DNA from: Haematococcus lacustris
Lineage: Eukaryota > Chlorophyta > Chlorophyceae > Chlamydomonadales > Haematococcaceae
DNA length: 64,000 nucleotides
Reading direction: 5' to 3'
Assembly: GCA_030144725.1 (NCBI GenBank)
Contig: JASKMD010000028.1
Location: 4,819,521 to 4,883,520 of the forward strand
The notes under the pieces were generated by a model, which was given only the letters and a program-made list of their open reading frames with translations, did not search any database and was not told the DNA's origin. The position numbers and the translations under genes are program-made. Below are positions 11,535 through 22,173 of the stretch, in pieces. Positions within the stretch are counted from its first letter, which is position 1. Every line of letters starts with the position of its first letter.

Positions 11535-12514
11535 TGCTCCGCTGTGGTGCTGTGATGCCGAGTAGCGTGCCAAGCACCACCCATGGCCGCACTTGTTGGC
11601 AGCGTGGTGTATACCTGACGCGCTTGCAAATCCTCGAACGTCTGAGGCGGTGACGTGTTGATGGAAGCTCCTTGCAACGCACAGGGGTGCGCTTTACAAA
11701 GTATGTAAAGGGTCCGTCAGCAGCATTGCTGGTGGGGTCAAAGGCATAATTGGGTGGCCTAGGCTTACACTGCCACCTCAGTATCAGCTGCCTGGCTGCT
11801 CTGATGCTACTGGCATGACTCATGATGGCAGTACGGAGTGAGGTTGCGTTGGTATCCTGGGTGACAGCCTCGAATGGTTGCGGCTTAAGCTCAGTGGCTG
11901 TGGCTTAAGCTCAGTGGCTGTGGCACAGGTAAGCTTGTGGTGATAGATGTACCTGATGCTGCCATCTGGGTTGCGCTGGTCGATTACCACACATGCCATG
12001 TTTGTGGCACTCGGGTCCCTGCCCAGGTACATGACCCCCTCCTGCCTACTCAATGGGCTCCCCACTCTGAACCTGGGCTGTGCTGATGCGCCCCGGGCCC
12101 CGCCCTCCCCCCTTAGCACCAGTGCCAGGCCTTGCCCTGCCTCCTGCTGGTTGGCCTGGCTGATGTCGCTCGCGCCCGCCTGGAGTCATCTGGCCTCACA
12201 ACCGACATGATGTACGTCAGCAGCAGCCACTGCTTTCAGTCAACATAGTGTGACCGACGCAAAACTTGCCAATTCACGAGCACGGACACAGTGTCTCTCA
12301 GCGCTGTGTGCTTAGTGTCCTTTGTGCACAATTGGCGAAGTCTTGAAAGCCGAAGTGTCGCTTCACGCCGGAGTGCGTGCAGCAACTATTGACTTTGAGA
12401 AACGCAGCCATGACTTCAGCTGGTGAGGCCGCCTGCGTGTACTGCTGGGAAGTGGCAAAGCGGCAAAGTGACACAGCACTGTTTGCGCCCTGGGCAGGAG
12501 CTGGTGCAACAATA
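11535..12514. other. intergenic region CCT2 to glutamate-receptor-like gene, with an unexplained minus-strand ORF
   Basis: About 980 nt. It probably includes the CCT2 3' UTR (TGTAA at 11704-11708) and the next promoter. A direct 20-bp duplication (GGCTTAAGCTCAGTGGCTGT) lies at about 11881-11920. On the minus strand, 12119-11820 is open and has a gene-like peptide (MYLGRDPSATNMACVVID and DGSIRYIYHHKL). No homologue is recognised. It may be a relic exon. Confidence 0.5.
11820..12119 (-). CDS. unidentified minus-strand open frame, possible relic exon
   Basis: 99 codons open, with a central segment of non-repetitive, balanced composition that starts YLGRDPSATNMACVVIDQ. It is not in the frame shadow of any gene model, since it is intergenic. 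A splice donor could lie at the GATGGCAGCATCAG/gtacat boundary. Farther down on the same strand, 11823-11640 has another gene-like stretch (PPNYAFDPTSNAADGPFTYF). Together they may be remains of one gene. Function unknown. Confidence 0.22.
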   Translation of the reverse strand: MLRGEGGARGASAQPRFRVGSPLSRQEGVMYLGRDPSATNMACVVIDQRNPDGSIRYIYHHKLTCATATELKPQPLSLSRNHSRLSPRIPTQPHSVLPS

Positions 12515-15500
12515 ATGGCGAAGAAGCTAGCGTTCCTGTTCACGGCCTTGGCACTGGTAGGGCTTGTCGCCGGGAATCGTCGGGCCGCGCTAGACTTCAC
12601 GCAGCGCCCGCTCATCAGCACCAAGCTCGTGCGCAATGTGTGTCTAGTCTTCTACCAGGTACGAATGCCCAGCAGCGCGCACGAGCCGTGCCTTGCGGTA
12701 CCGGGTCAATGTGCGGAGCTTGGTGTGTCCGCGCAGGGAATCGTTCACTGCGACGCAGACAAGGACCCATCGACGTACTCAGGTCTGCCATCACTGCATC
12801 CACAGCACAGCACTTGTGGTGTCGGCAGGCATCGCCTAAGGTCACATGCCTGTGCAGCGTAGGCTCACACCAGTTAGACTGCATCCCGGCCTCCAACACT
12901 CAAAGGCAACTTCACGGACTCAGCCTGGACAATCTGCTTGAACAAGCTTCACTGATTCTGCACCATTCCTGCCAGGTTATGAGGTGGAGCTGTTCCGCAA
13001 GAGCTCCGCCTACTTGTACTCCAAGGGGCGGGAGGAATGGGCGCCAGAGAACTACACCTTCACTTGCATGGTGCGGGCTCACTGCTCTCCACTTCCATCA
13101 TCATCTGCTGCTCTTCCCCACCTATTACCGCCCCCCTTACCTTTTCCTACCCTCAGAGCCAAAGGCTGATGCGGCAGCTGGCTGGCTCATCCAGCCTCTG
13201 TGCGTGTGTATGAATCATACACATGTACTAGTCATGGTCTGGCCGGCAGCATAGGGTGGTAGCTTGGGATGGCCTCGCTTAAGCGCAACACAAGCTTGAC
13301 ATGGGAAGACGGCTTGGCGCTGTGGGCGTGGCAGTAAGAATACTCTCACTGAGACTGCTGGGCCACTTATAGCCCAAGCTAGCAACGGGCCAATGGGCTG
13401 CACTCTCTCTCCTCACCCACACCGCTACAAGGCTGGCTCGGTGCCCGACACCTCACACCTCTACACCCACACCTTCTTTACTTCCTTCAACCCATCTCCC
13501 TTTGTGCCGTACCCCTGGCTGTCCACAGGGGTGGGATGGGCTGATGGAGGATCTGCTGCTGGAGCCTGCCAGCCGCACCTGTGATGTGGGCGTGGCCGGC
13601 ATCTCTGCCACAAGCGAACGCATTGCAGCAGGTGCTGGGACCTGGAGCACTGGCTATGTCAAAGGGCTGGAGGGCCATGCACCAGGGTTTCCTGCTGGCG
13701 TGCCTGAGGGACACGCAGGCCAGCATGTCGTGGGTTCAATTCCTAGCCCTGGAAGCAAATTTCTTCAACAGGACAGTCCTTTCCAAGGGACACGTCTTAC
13801 AGACGCTCTTTGTCGTCCTGATGTCGTCGTGCAGGTTACCATTTTACCTACCCTACATACAATAGTGGCCGGCGAATCATGGTCGCCATGTCCGCCACCG
13901 TGGACATGTTCCTGTTCCTCAGGTGGGCTGGCATGTTGTCCTATCCCTGCTGCCCTTTGTACTCTGGAGCCCTGCACTCTTTCCTGCTCTCCCGATGCCT
14001 AGTCTCCCTCCTCGGCCCCCTCCGCCCATTCCGTGCCAGCCTTTTGCCCACCATTTCCTCACAATGCATCGCCTCTCTGCGCATGACGTGCTGCAGGCCT
14101 TTTGATCAGAGTGTGTGGCTGCTGCTTTTCACCACCTCTGTGGTAGTCTGCATCTCCGTCCTGTTAGCAGAGGTGCGCTCACATCCCCTCCACCACCACT
14201 GACCCAAACCCATGGCCTAGCCAGAGCATGTGAGGCCCAGTGTCCCTGTTACCCTGGCTGATGTTTCATTTGCCCTGTAGCTGTATCTGCCCTGTAACCG
14301 ACACTGCAACAGCAACTGTGACTGGGATCCAAAGACGCTGCTTACATTTGCTGCTTACCAGCACTGCCACCTTGCTGCCTGCAGGTGCCCATCCGCCGCA
14401 TCTTTCGCCGGCCGGCCCCAGCTCTAGAAAAGTACTGCAACCTGCAGTGGGCTGCCACCGGCATGTTGCTTCAGGTGCAGTAGCACTGCAACAGCAGTAA
14501 GGCAGGGAAGGGTTGAGCAAGCGAAGGCTACCCTGGGCAGTGCATGGAGTGCAGCAGACACATGGGGTGCATGGGGTCTGCAAGCAGGCAGACAGCTGCA
14601 AGTCCTAGGTCAGGCTTCGCTGCCGCACCCCAGGCACTACATCCTCCCTTGATGCACGCTGGTGAACACCAACGTAGTCTTCTTTTCCCTTTTGAGGCTG
14701 CACACACACAGCTGCAAACCTGCTCAAACGAGAGGTTAGGACGTGAAATGGCCAGGGAAGAGCCTGAGGCCTCTCTGATACTCAAGGCTAGAGTAAGACC
14801 AGCACAAGATGGTGGAAGCTGATGGTGGCCAGAGTCCTCACTGCTTCCTTGCCCTGTCCTTGCTTCCTTGCCCTGCACTAGGCCAGAACGATGTAGAGAG
14901 CCTCCTGCTTGCTGACTCACGCTGAGTGTGTCCCTGCACGCTCCCCTGCAGGCCACTCAACAGTTCACGGCCAAGAGCACTGGGGCGCGGCTAATGATTC
15001 TTGGGTCAGTGCTTGCTTGCTGGCTCATTCCGTGTATACAAAGGAATCTGACATGGAGGCAAATCATGCACGCTGGCAAAACTTGCAACCATGTAGAGCC
15101 ATGCAGAGCTGGCATTGACCACAGGAATGCTCATGTGGGTGTGGGCCTGCATGTGTGCATGTGCAGGTATGCGTTTCTGGTTCTTATTGTCATTAACATG
15201 TGAGTGCCAGGGGAGTAGTCGCCACTCGTTGTGCTTCTCTGTTCACATCAGCATCTCCGTCAACATCAGCATCAATGGTAGTCCCTGGCAGCATGTGTGG
15301 AGGTCACAGTGAAGCAAGTCAGCAGTTTCTATCATCATCATCATCATCATCGTCATACTTGGCAAAGCCCACATGGCCACACAGGGGCCGACAGGGGCAC
15401 TCCCTGCATCATCCTGTCACCAGCAATGCTGGGGGCGCCGCTGCTGCTGTTTGAGGAGGTGTTGATGACAATGGAGAATGAGGGTAACAGGCGCCTGCTC

Positions 15501-18500
15501 CTGGTTGCAGGTACATTGCCACGCTGGCGTCCCAGTTGACTGTCACAACCATCAACCTCAAGGTCAACGGCTTGTCCGACGTGGTCAACAAGCCCGTGGG
15601 CATCTTCGAGGTAAGACCGGCCGTCCTGTGGCACGTGCAGTGACGAACGCGAAGTACTGCGTGGATGCTGTTCATGCAAGTCTGTTCCAAGCACTCATGC
15701 TTGGGGCTTCGCCCGCAGGCGGACGTGGATAACTTCAAGCGCTTCAATCTAGACTTTGCGGTGCCATTGCCCTGGAATGACGCACAAGTGAGTGGAGAAT
15801 CACTGTCGATCCCGGCCGGGTTATTCAAACCTCCCTCACTCCTCGCCGGGCACCCTTTCTTCGCAGGACGAAGTTAACATGATCGCACAGTTACGATCAG
15901 GCATCGTACAGGCGCTTATCCTTGACGCGCCATTCGTCGAGTACCACGCGGCGGAAAGCTGCGACCTGTACGCCGTGGGCGAGATGTTGCTGCCCGTGAA
16001 CCTGGCATATGCCTTTCCGTCGGATGTGCCGCTGGTGAGGATCGAGGGAGGATACATACAAGGGCGCTGCCAGCCGTACTGTCACATTGGCCACGTGCTT
16101 CAGGGACTGAACAAATCAAGGCCATGCCAACTTCACCCCCATGCCTTGTACCAGCCTTGACTGTTGCTGCCATTGGCCTGCAGGACTACATTGAGCTGTT
16201 CAACCAGGCCCTGACCATCATGGAGGAGCAAGGCACCATGGGTGATCTGCAGCAACAGTTCATTACGCCCCCTGGTGGCTGCCCATCCAAGAAAAGCAAC
16301 GTGGCATCCAGCACAATCAGCTTACAGCAGGTCAGGCCCTGCCCATGGGTGCTCGACCTCACTCGGGATGCAGCCAGGCAGGAGGGAAATATGAGGGTGT
16401 AGATGCTCAAGATGTGTGTGCGGTTGGGACACGGTGGCAATACCGAGGCAATACCACACATGCCCGATGCGGGTATGGAAATGACCCACCATCCACCTGT
16501 CCACGGGACACGCTGATTTCCACGAGACCTATGCTCCACGAGACCTATGCTCCACGAGACCTATGCTCCACGAGACCTATGCTCCACGAGACCTATGCTG
16601 TGATCTCCGCTGTGTTTGTGCTGCTGTGCAGGTGGCAGGCCTCTGGGTGTTCCTGGGTGCTGCAGTGGTTGCGGGCCTGAGCTGGAACTGCTGCAGCTGG
16701 TTCCTGAGGCACAGGTGGGAGTAGAAAGGGATAGGGAAGAGGGAGGGGAGGAGGAAGGTGAGATGAGCCACACAAATGGCCAGCAGGAAGAAGGAGGGTG
16801 GCAGGTTAGCTGCTGTTGCTGGTTCCATGTTTCGTTTATTGCTTTGTGCTTGACCTATCAAAGAGGAGGGTGGCGAAGCAGCCTGACGTTGTATACTAGA
16901 CGTATTAGACGATTCAGCAGCAGGGAGGCAGGTGCTGCATGTGCTGTCACGGTGCGCACTGGGCAGATGGACAGCCAAGAGGAGATGTCAGATCCTATTG
17001 TCACATCACGTTGGTGCAGGCTTGCTCGTGGTGCGGGGCTGAAGGTCAGCCACTCCCTCAACAGCACCAACAGTGTGAGTGGCCTCGGCTGAGACCTGCC
17101 TGAAACTGCACCCCTGCCCACACCCCTGCCCACACCCCTGCCCACACCCCAAAGCACTTCTAGAGGGAAGACAAGGGTCACTCATGCACTGAGTGCATGA
17201 CCTCCCGTTAGCCAACCAGGGGTAGACTACCAGTGGTGGAGGAGTACTGACCCAAACACCTGAACATTAAGCCCAATGAGCCCCACAAGCCCCATGTAGC
17301 CATCACCCATCAGCTACATGGGGTAGGGCCCTGGCCCCTGCTCCGCCCACCACTCTGTCAACAACTTGCCTGGACTTGCCCTGCTCGGCCCTGCCCTGTC
17401 GTCCTGCAGGTCCTGCCTAGTGCTGACAGCGTGGCTGGCTCCGTGCGCAACAGGTCCCTCATCAACGCAAACCCTGAGTTGAGCTGGCTCAGTGTCGCTG
17501 AGGCTACCACTCAAGAGGAGGCCATGGAGGTGAAAGGGGCGGACATGGGGCTGACAGGGGGCGGGCAGAGGGAGCAAGGAACCCAGGGAGGGGGCGCAGG
17601 AGGAAGGCGGCGAGGGTGACACCTCCTTTGAGGGAGGGAGGGTGACACTTTTGGCTCAGCGCACAACTCAGCAAGAGGGAGGGAGGTCAGGTCACTGGCC
17701 CCACTCCACCACCTGACCCATAGGCTGCCATGAGACAGGATCTGCCTATGTTGAACTCACCATCTACCGTACTATCCCTTTTGATTCCCGAGGCCTCGGA
17801 AACTATAATTAAAATATTATTCCCGAGCCATATTTTTCATTGTTTTAAATTCCCCGATGGCCAAAGTACGTGTAAAGTTAGTTTTGAGAACGTCTTCGTG
17901 CATAGAAATAATCAAGCCTCCCACTCCATTAATCTCGCATCAAAATCATATGACCACATAGTCTACTGTCGTGGCCTCTCTTCTAGTGGCCTTATCACCT
18001 GACCACGTCACATGGGGCACTGGCAGTGGCGGCATATCTTATCATCTGCCTTGGAGCATTCAGACTTGCGTACTCCTGCCGCCACCCATTCTGTTGCCTT
18101 GGCCAAAGCAACCCGCCTTGGCCGGCTGACCGTGTATGACCAGTCGCCCCCCCCCTTGACATGGTTGCCAGCCTGGTTGCCACCCTTGCCTGTCTTGTGA
18201 CCTCAGCCTTTGCCCCAGCCTGGCCCACCTCCCTCGACCTTACCCTTGGCATAGCAGCCACCCTGGTTGCCACCCCGGCCTGGCCCGCCGCACTAGCCTT
18301 TGCCCCAGCTTGGCCCGCCTCCCCCTTGCAAGGTGGGCTGAATCCTATCAGGTTGCCACCAGTTTTCACACGCCTTGCCGGTGCGTGCGAGAGGAGGAGG
18401 TGTGCTGGGCGATGCGGCAAGGTTGAGGCGTGGAGAAGGCCCAAAGTTAGTGGTCCCAGGTAGTCGCTTCTCAATCATTGCCGCTTGACGATCAAGAGAC

Positions 18501-20755
18501 ATTTGGAAGCGTTGTTCATCATGCATAAGGAGCTCGCGGTGCAGATTATCAGCTGCGTCGGCGGCACTGATGCCCCGGACCACAAACTGGTCCATTGCTG
18601 GCACTTTCGTCAAGGTCAACTTATTGTTTGACTACTTCCCGAAAGACCAGAGAAATACATTGTTTAATCATTCCCGGTTTCCCGAAGGACAAAAAACGAT
18701 TCGGGATAGGTAATCAAAAGGGAGAGTACGGTAACTGCCTGCATATATGTATGTAGATACATATGCAACATATGCCCCTGAGCGCTGTGCCAGGCCCCCA
18801 CCCAGCCATCGAGCTGCCTGCTTGTGCCTGCAGATGATGGAGGGGCACGTGAAGGTGGTGGACCAGCGCGTGAAGCACCTCAGTGAGGCCATTGAGCACC
18901 GCTTCGCCTCCTTGAACGAGCAGCTATTCGGCCTAGCGCCAGAGCCCGTATACCAGGTCGCATTCACACGGAAGAAGTGAGTGGAGAGGTGACGATGTGC
19001 TGCTGGCCACCCACGTGGGCTGGGGCTACGTTCCTGGATTTTTCAATTTCCTATGCATCTGGTGGACAAGCTAGTGCTGGAGTCTGTACTGAGACTGGGC
19101 CTGGTTCAGAGGCTTATAGTGCATGGTGACCGCACGCATAAGTGCATGGTCTTGGTGTTTGCAAAGTATGGCACCTTGGGACTACATGCGCCTGTGTGGG
19201 TGTTGTCTACTGTGTACCTAGTGGTTCACCCATGTGTGCACCAGTGATGGGCGATTCGGAAAAGACGTATTACTCAGTGTAATAAAAGACATCAAAACAG
19301 GGGTTTTTTATTACTTTGATATATAATCATTTAAATTATAAATTAATTACATTTAAAAAGTAAAAATAAACCAGAAACATCGCAAAAATCTCCATTTAAT
19401 TCTATACAATTACAGCATGCTCCCCTGTAGGACCTAGATGCAAAATATCCCACATAGCCCCACACCCTAGCCCTAATGGTTCAGCATGCTACAGGCTGGG
19501 CTGTAGCCCAACACCCTAGCCCTAGTGGGTCAGCATGCGGGCTTGTATCGACTGAGGGTGGAGGCAGAACCGGCAGCTGACACGGTCGGGGCTGCCAAGG
19601 ATAGGCTTGATCCAATGCCCATGGTCCTTGCGCATGCTGTCAGTGATGCCATACTTCTGCTTGCTGACCCAAGCTCCATCACTGCTGCCTTTCTTCACCT
19701 TGCTCTGCATGAACAAGATCCTATTGGGAGCTCTTCACAACCTGGGCATCTTGCTATATACCAACCTTGGCAGGTCCATTCTTTTCCAAGTCCGCATCAT
19801 CATCGTTTGCTACGCTCTGCACCCAAATATACCCATCGCATCGCGTTGTTGACATGCTGCGTTGACGGACATGCTGCGGTTACTGACCTCAACGCCTTCG
19901 TCATCGGCACTTGTTGTTACAGAGCGTTGGGACGCTATGTGGTTGTTCTGCGATGGATGTTCGGCTGTGGTGGGCAGCCGCCCGCTTTGGGGTTTGCGGA
20001 AGATGGGATAAGTAATAAGCGGAGTACCAAACGGGCAGTGGAGCTATTACCGATGTAATAAAGTTCACTCAATTTGAGGACGATTTTTTTGACTTATTAC
20101 CGGTTTTTGCGCTGGATTATTACCGACTTATTACATTATTACCCAATCGCCCATCACTGGTGTGCACGTCCTGCTCCTGTGTGCAGGAGTTTCTCAGAAA
20201 AGGCAACTGACGCGCTGGCCACGGTGTTTGGCAGCAAGACAGCCCAGGGCAGTGCGCAGCGCTTGCCGTCATTTGGTGGCAATGGTGACGACGCCCCTGA
20301 GGCAGTGGCCGTCATCTCCCTACCATCCATGCCTGTGAAGCAGCAGCCCTCAGGATCTCTAACAACAACCCCATCTGGTGAGCCAGGGTAGCAGAGTCAT
20401 GGTCCGAGTGGTAGTGGTGGCAGTGGCACTGCGGCTGTAAGGGCTCCTGCTTCTGCTGCTGCTGACCTGGCTTCTCCATCAACCTGCTTGCCCTGCAGGT
20501 CTGCGGCCTGCCCGCAAGCCAAGCACCCGCGCACGCAGCTTGGGTGGCAGCGTGGCATTTGCCGATGCGGTCACTGTGTCCTGCGACCGTGGTCCCTCCC
20601 TCACAACCCCCAAATCATCCTCGTACAACACCCCCGCTGGGGCTGCTGCTGATGCCAGCCAGACGGCTCCAGTGCCTGGTGCTGGCAATGCTGGCGAGCA
20701 AGCTGCAGACAAGACAGGCGATGGGGATATGGTGCATGACTTCAAGGCCGTGTGA
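12515..20755 (+). CDS. ionotropic glutamate receptor-like channel (GLR/iGluR family)
   Basis: Predicted ligand-gated cation channel of the plasma membrane. Exons: 12515-12658, 12737-12782, 12976-13070, 13529-13631, 13835-13922, 14097-14172, 14385-14474, 14952-15004, 15167-15199, 15511-15610, 15719-15787, 15867-16034, 16184-16330, 16632-16714, 17020-17074, 17410-17529, 18834-18976, 20187-20377, 20499-20755 (2061 nt, 686 aa). Order of parts: signal peptide (1-20); S1 ligand-binding half with GYEVELFR, WDGLMEDL and GVAGISATSER, then YPTYNSGRRIMVA; M1 from PFDQSVWLLL (about 160-182); a short pore-side stretch; M3 ending NMYIATLASQLTV, matching the SYTANLAAFLT region of the family; S2 with the ELFNQAL helix; M4 GLWVFLGAAVVAGL (about 407-420); a long Ser/Thr-rich tail. 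There is no separate N-terminal LIVBP domain, as in bacterial GluR0. Selectivity and ligand are unknown. Late introns carry two transposons. Confidence 0.8.
16518..16603. repeat. 16-bp minisatellite, five copies
   Basis: Five tandem copies of CCACGAGACCTATGCT in intron 13 of the receptor-like gene, ending just upstream of exon 14. Confidence 0.9.
17765..18733. mobile_element. TIR DNA transposon flanked by TA (non-autonomous or decayed)
   Basis: Termini are inverted repeats: TACCGTACTATCCCTTTTGA at the left and, on the reverse strand, TACCGTACTCTCCCTTTTGA at the right. If the outer TA is the target duplication, the element fits a Tc1/mariner-type TA insertion. It lies in intron 16 of the receptor-like gene. 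The ends are AT-rich and unlike the host. The interior encodes on the minus strand a 108-codon frame (18619-18293; ISAADAADNLHRELLMHDEQ) that could be a truncated element protein, plus imperfect Gly/Ala-rich repeats at about 18150-18330. No transposase catalytic motif was recognised. Confidence 0.7.
19242..20159. mobile_element. hAT-family DNA transposon with perfect 8-bp target duplication
   Basis: The left end CAGTGATGGGCGATT and the right end AATCGCCCATCACTG are perfect 15-bp inverted repeats of the hAT type. Both are flanked by the identical octamer GTGTGCAC (19234-19241 and 20160-20167), the 8-bp duplication expected for hAT. The 918-bp interior is AT-rich and repeats TTATTAC/GTAATAA blocks near both ends. 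A minus-strand frame 19716-19522 encodes VSCRFCLHPQ and a following His, compatible with the start of a BED zinc finger of a hAT transposase. There is no full transposase, so the element is non-autonomous. It sits in intron 17 of the receptor-like gene and the splice sites around it are intact. Confidence 0.88.
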
Positions 20756-22173
20756 GCTCACTGCCAGCGTCACTGATGCAGGAAAGGCTGGTCACAGGAG
20801 TGAAGCCAAGGAGACAGACAAAAGGCCGCAGAGGACAGAGATGACTATACATGAAGAAGCAGTCCTGTCCTTGACTGCCATGCACAGCCTTTCCTCCACT
20901 GCCACGCCACTCCTCCTTCACTCCCACTTTCCTCCACTCAACCTTTTCTCAACTGCCAGGCACATTGTGACTGCGCATTACACCACATGCATTGAAAAGT
21001 CACACATGCACGTGAACAGGTATTGATCACTGATTGCAAGCCTTGCACTGTGTTTCATCACCCTTGCTCAACTACCTTTATAGAGGATTAGAAAGTCGTG
21101 TCACAATGTGTTCTGGAGTGGTGTGGTCAGCTGCTTTGGTTGTGCGGCCATCTCTTGAGCGACATAAAGATGATAATTGGTTGACCATTCGGTAAACAAC
21201 TTGTTGCTTGCTCCATGGCAGCAGGCACATTGTCAAAGTCACACACATGGACTTATGATGTCTGCAGTGTGGTGGCAGATCTAGGTGGGGTGATGCAGGT
21301 CATCACCCGCTATGCCTATGCGGCATGAAAGAGGTCATTACCCACCACTCCTTGTGCACCTTCTTGCTATGCTTCCATGTTTTTGTTTTGATTTCCAAGC
21401 AATGGTTGCCTGAGATCCCGAACTCCTGTTGCATGCGGTATCCAGGCATCTCATGCATCTCATGCATTTGCAATCCTCACTTGCAACTCACCCTCATTTG
21501 CAACCCTTGTGACCTCTTGTGACCTCTGGTTAATTAATCTAGATAAAATCCTTGGAGATGGGGCAACCCTTGTAACTTCGAGCTGACCAGCACTTCAACA
21601 CACAGCGCTGGGCACACGTGGGCAAGGCTGCAGTCTGCACGAGCTGGGCAGGCCTCTTGGCAATGCAGTCCAAGGGCGGCGCATGGACCTCAACCAACGT
21701 ACCTGCTATCAAGCCTGCTGCACAGCTCGTCACCAGCACATCCATTGAAACCAAACACGCCTCTCTGAGGTACATTGGGCGAGATGTGTAAGGTACCTGC
21801 TGAACACAGTGAAGAAGAAGTAGAAGTGGCTTGCTTCTCCCAGACAGTGTAAGCCTTGGGGCTGCTTGGCCGTCCTGTAGGAATTGCCCTCTAGGGATTC
21901 AGAACCTTTTGCATCTCAATACAAGGCTAGGTGCACAAACAAAGCGCATGCAAGCTAGCATTGTTGTTCTGGAGAGTCCTCAGAACAGCCGGATGTTACC
22001 TAGTGGGACACGTGGCAGCGCACCCAACTATGAAGTGTGTATGATTGTCAACCACCCCCGCAGAACATTTACCATGCTTTAATGTTCATCTTTTTCACAT
22101 GTCGAACATGTCACGCAGCTCGCAGGGTACTCCTTGCATTTGAAGTAGCAAGTAGAAGGGTAGAATCCGCACA
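20756..22173. other. intergenic region, no gene seen
   Basis: About 1.4 kb between the receptor-like gene and the STPG gene. It must hold the 3' UTR of the first and the promoter of the second. A 78-codon minus-strand frame at 21775-21539 is open but has no recognised similarity. No repeat array was seen. Confidence 0.6.

Noticed and set aside
15297..15454. His-rich or Ser-rich frames around the ATC repeat
   Set aside because: A short (ATC)n run in an intron. The spliced model skips it in frame.
17724..17738. Small extra exon (AAMRQ) of the receptor-like gene after a TAG acceptor
   Set aside because: No donor follows, and exon 16 joins exon 17 in frame without it. It may have been a real exon before the nearby insertion, but this cannot be shown.
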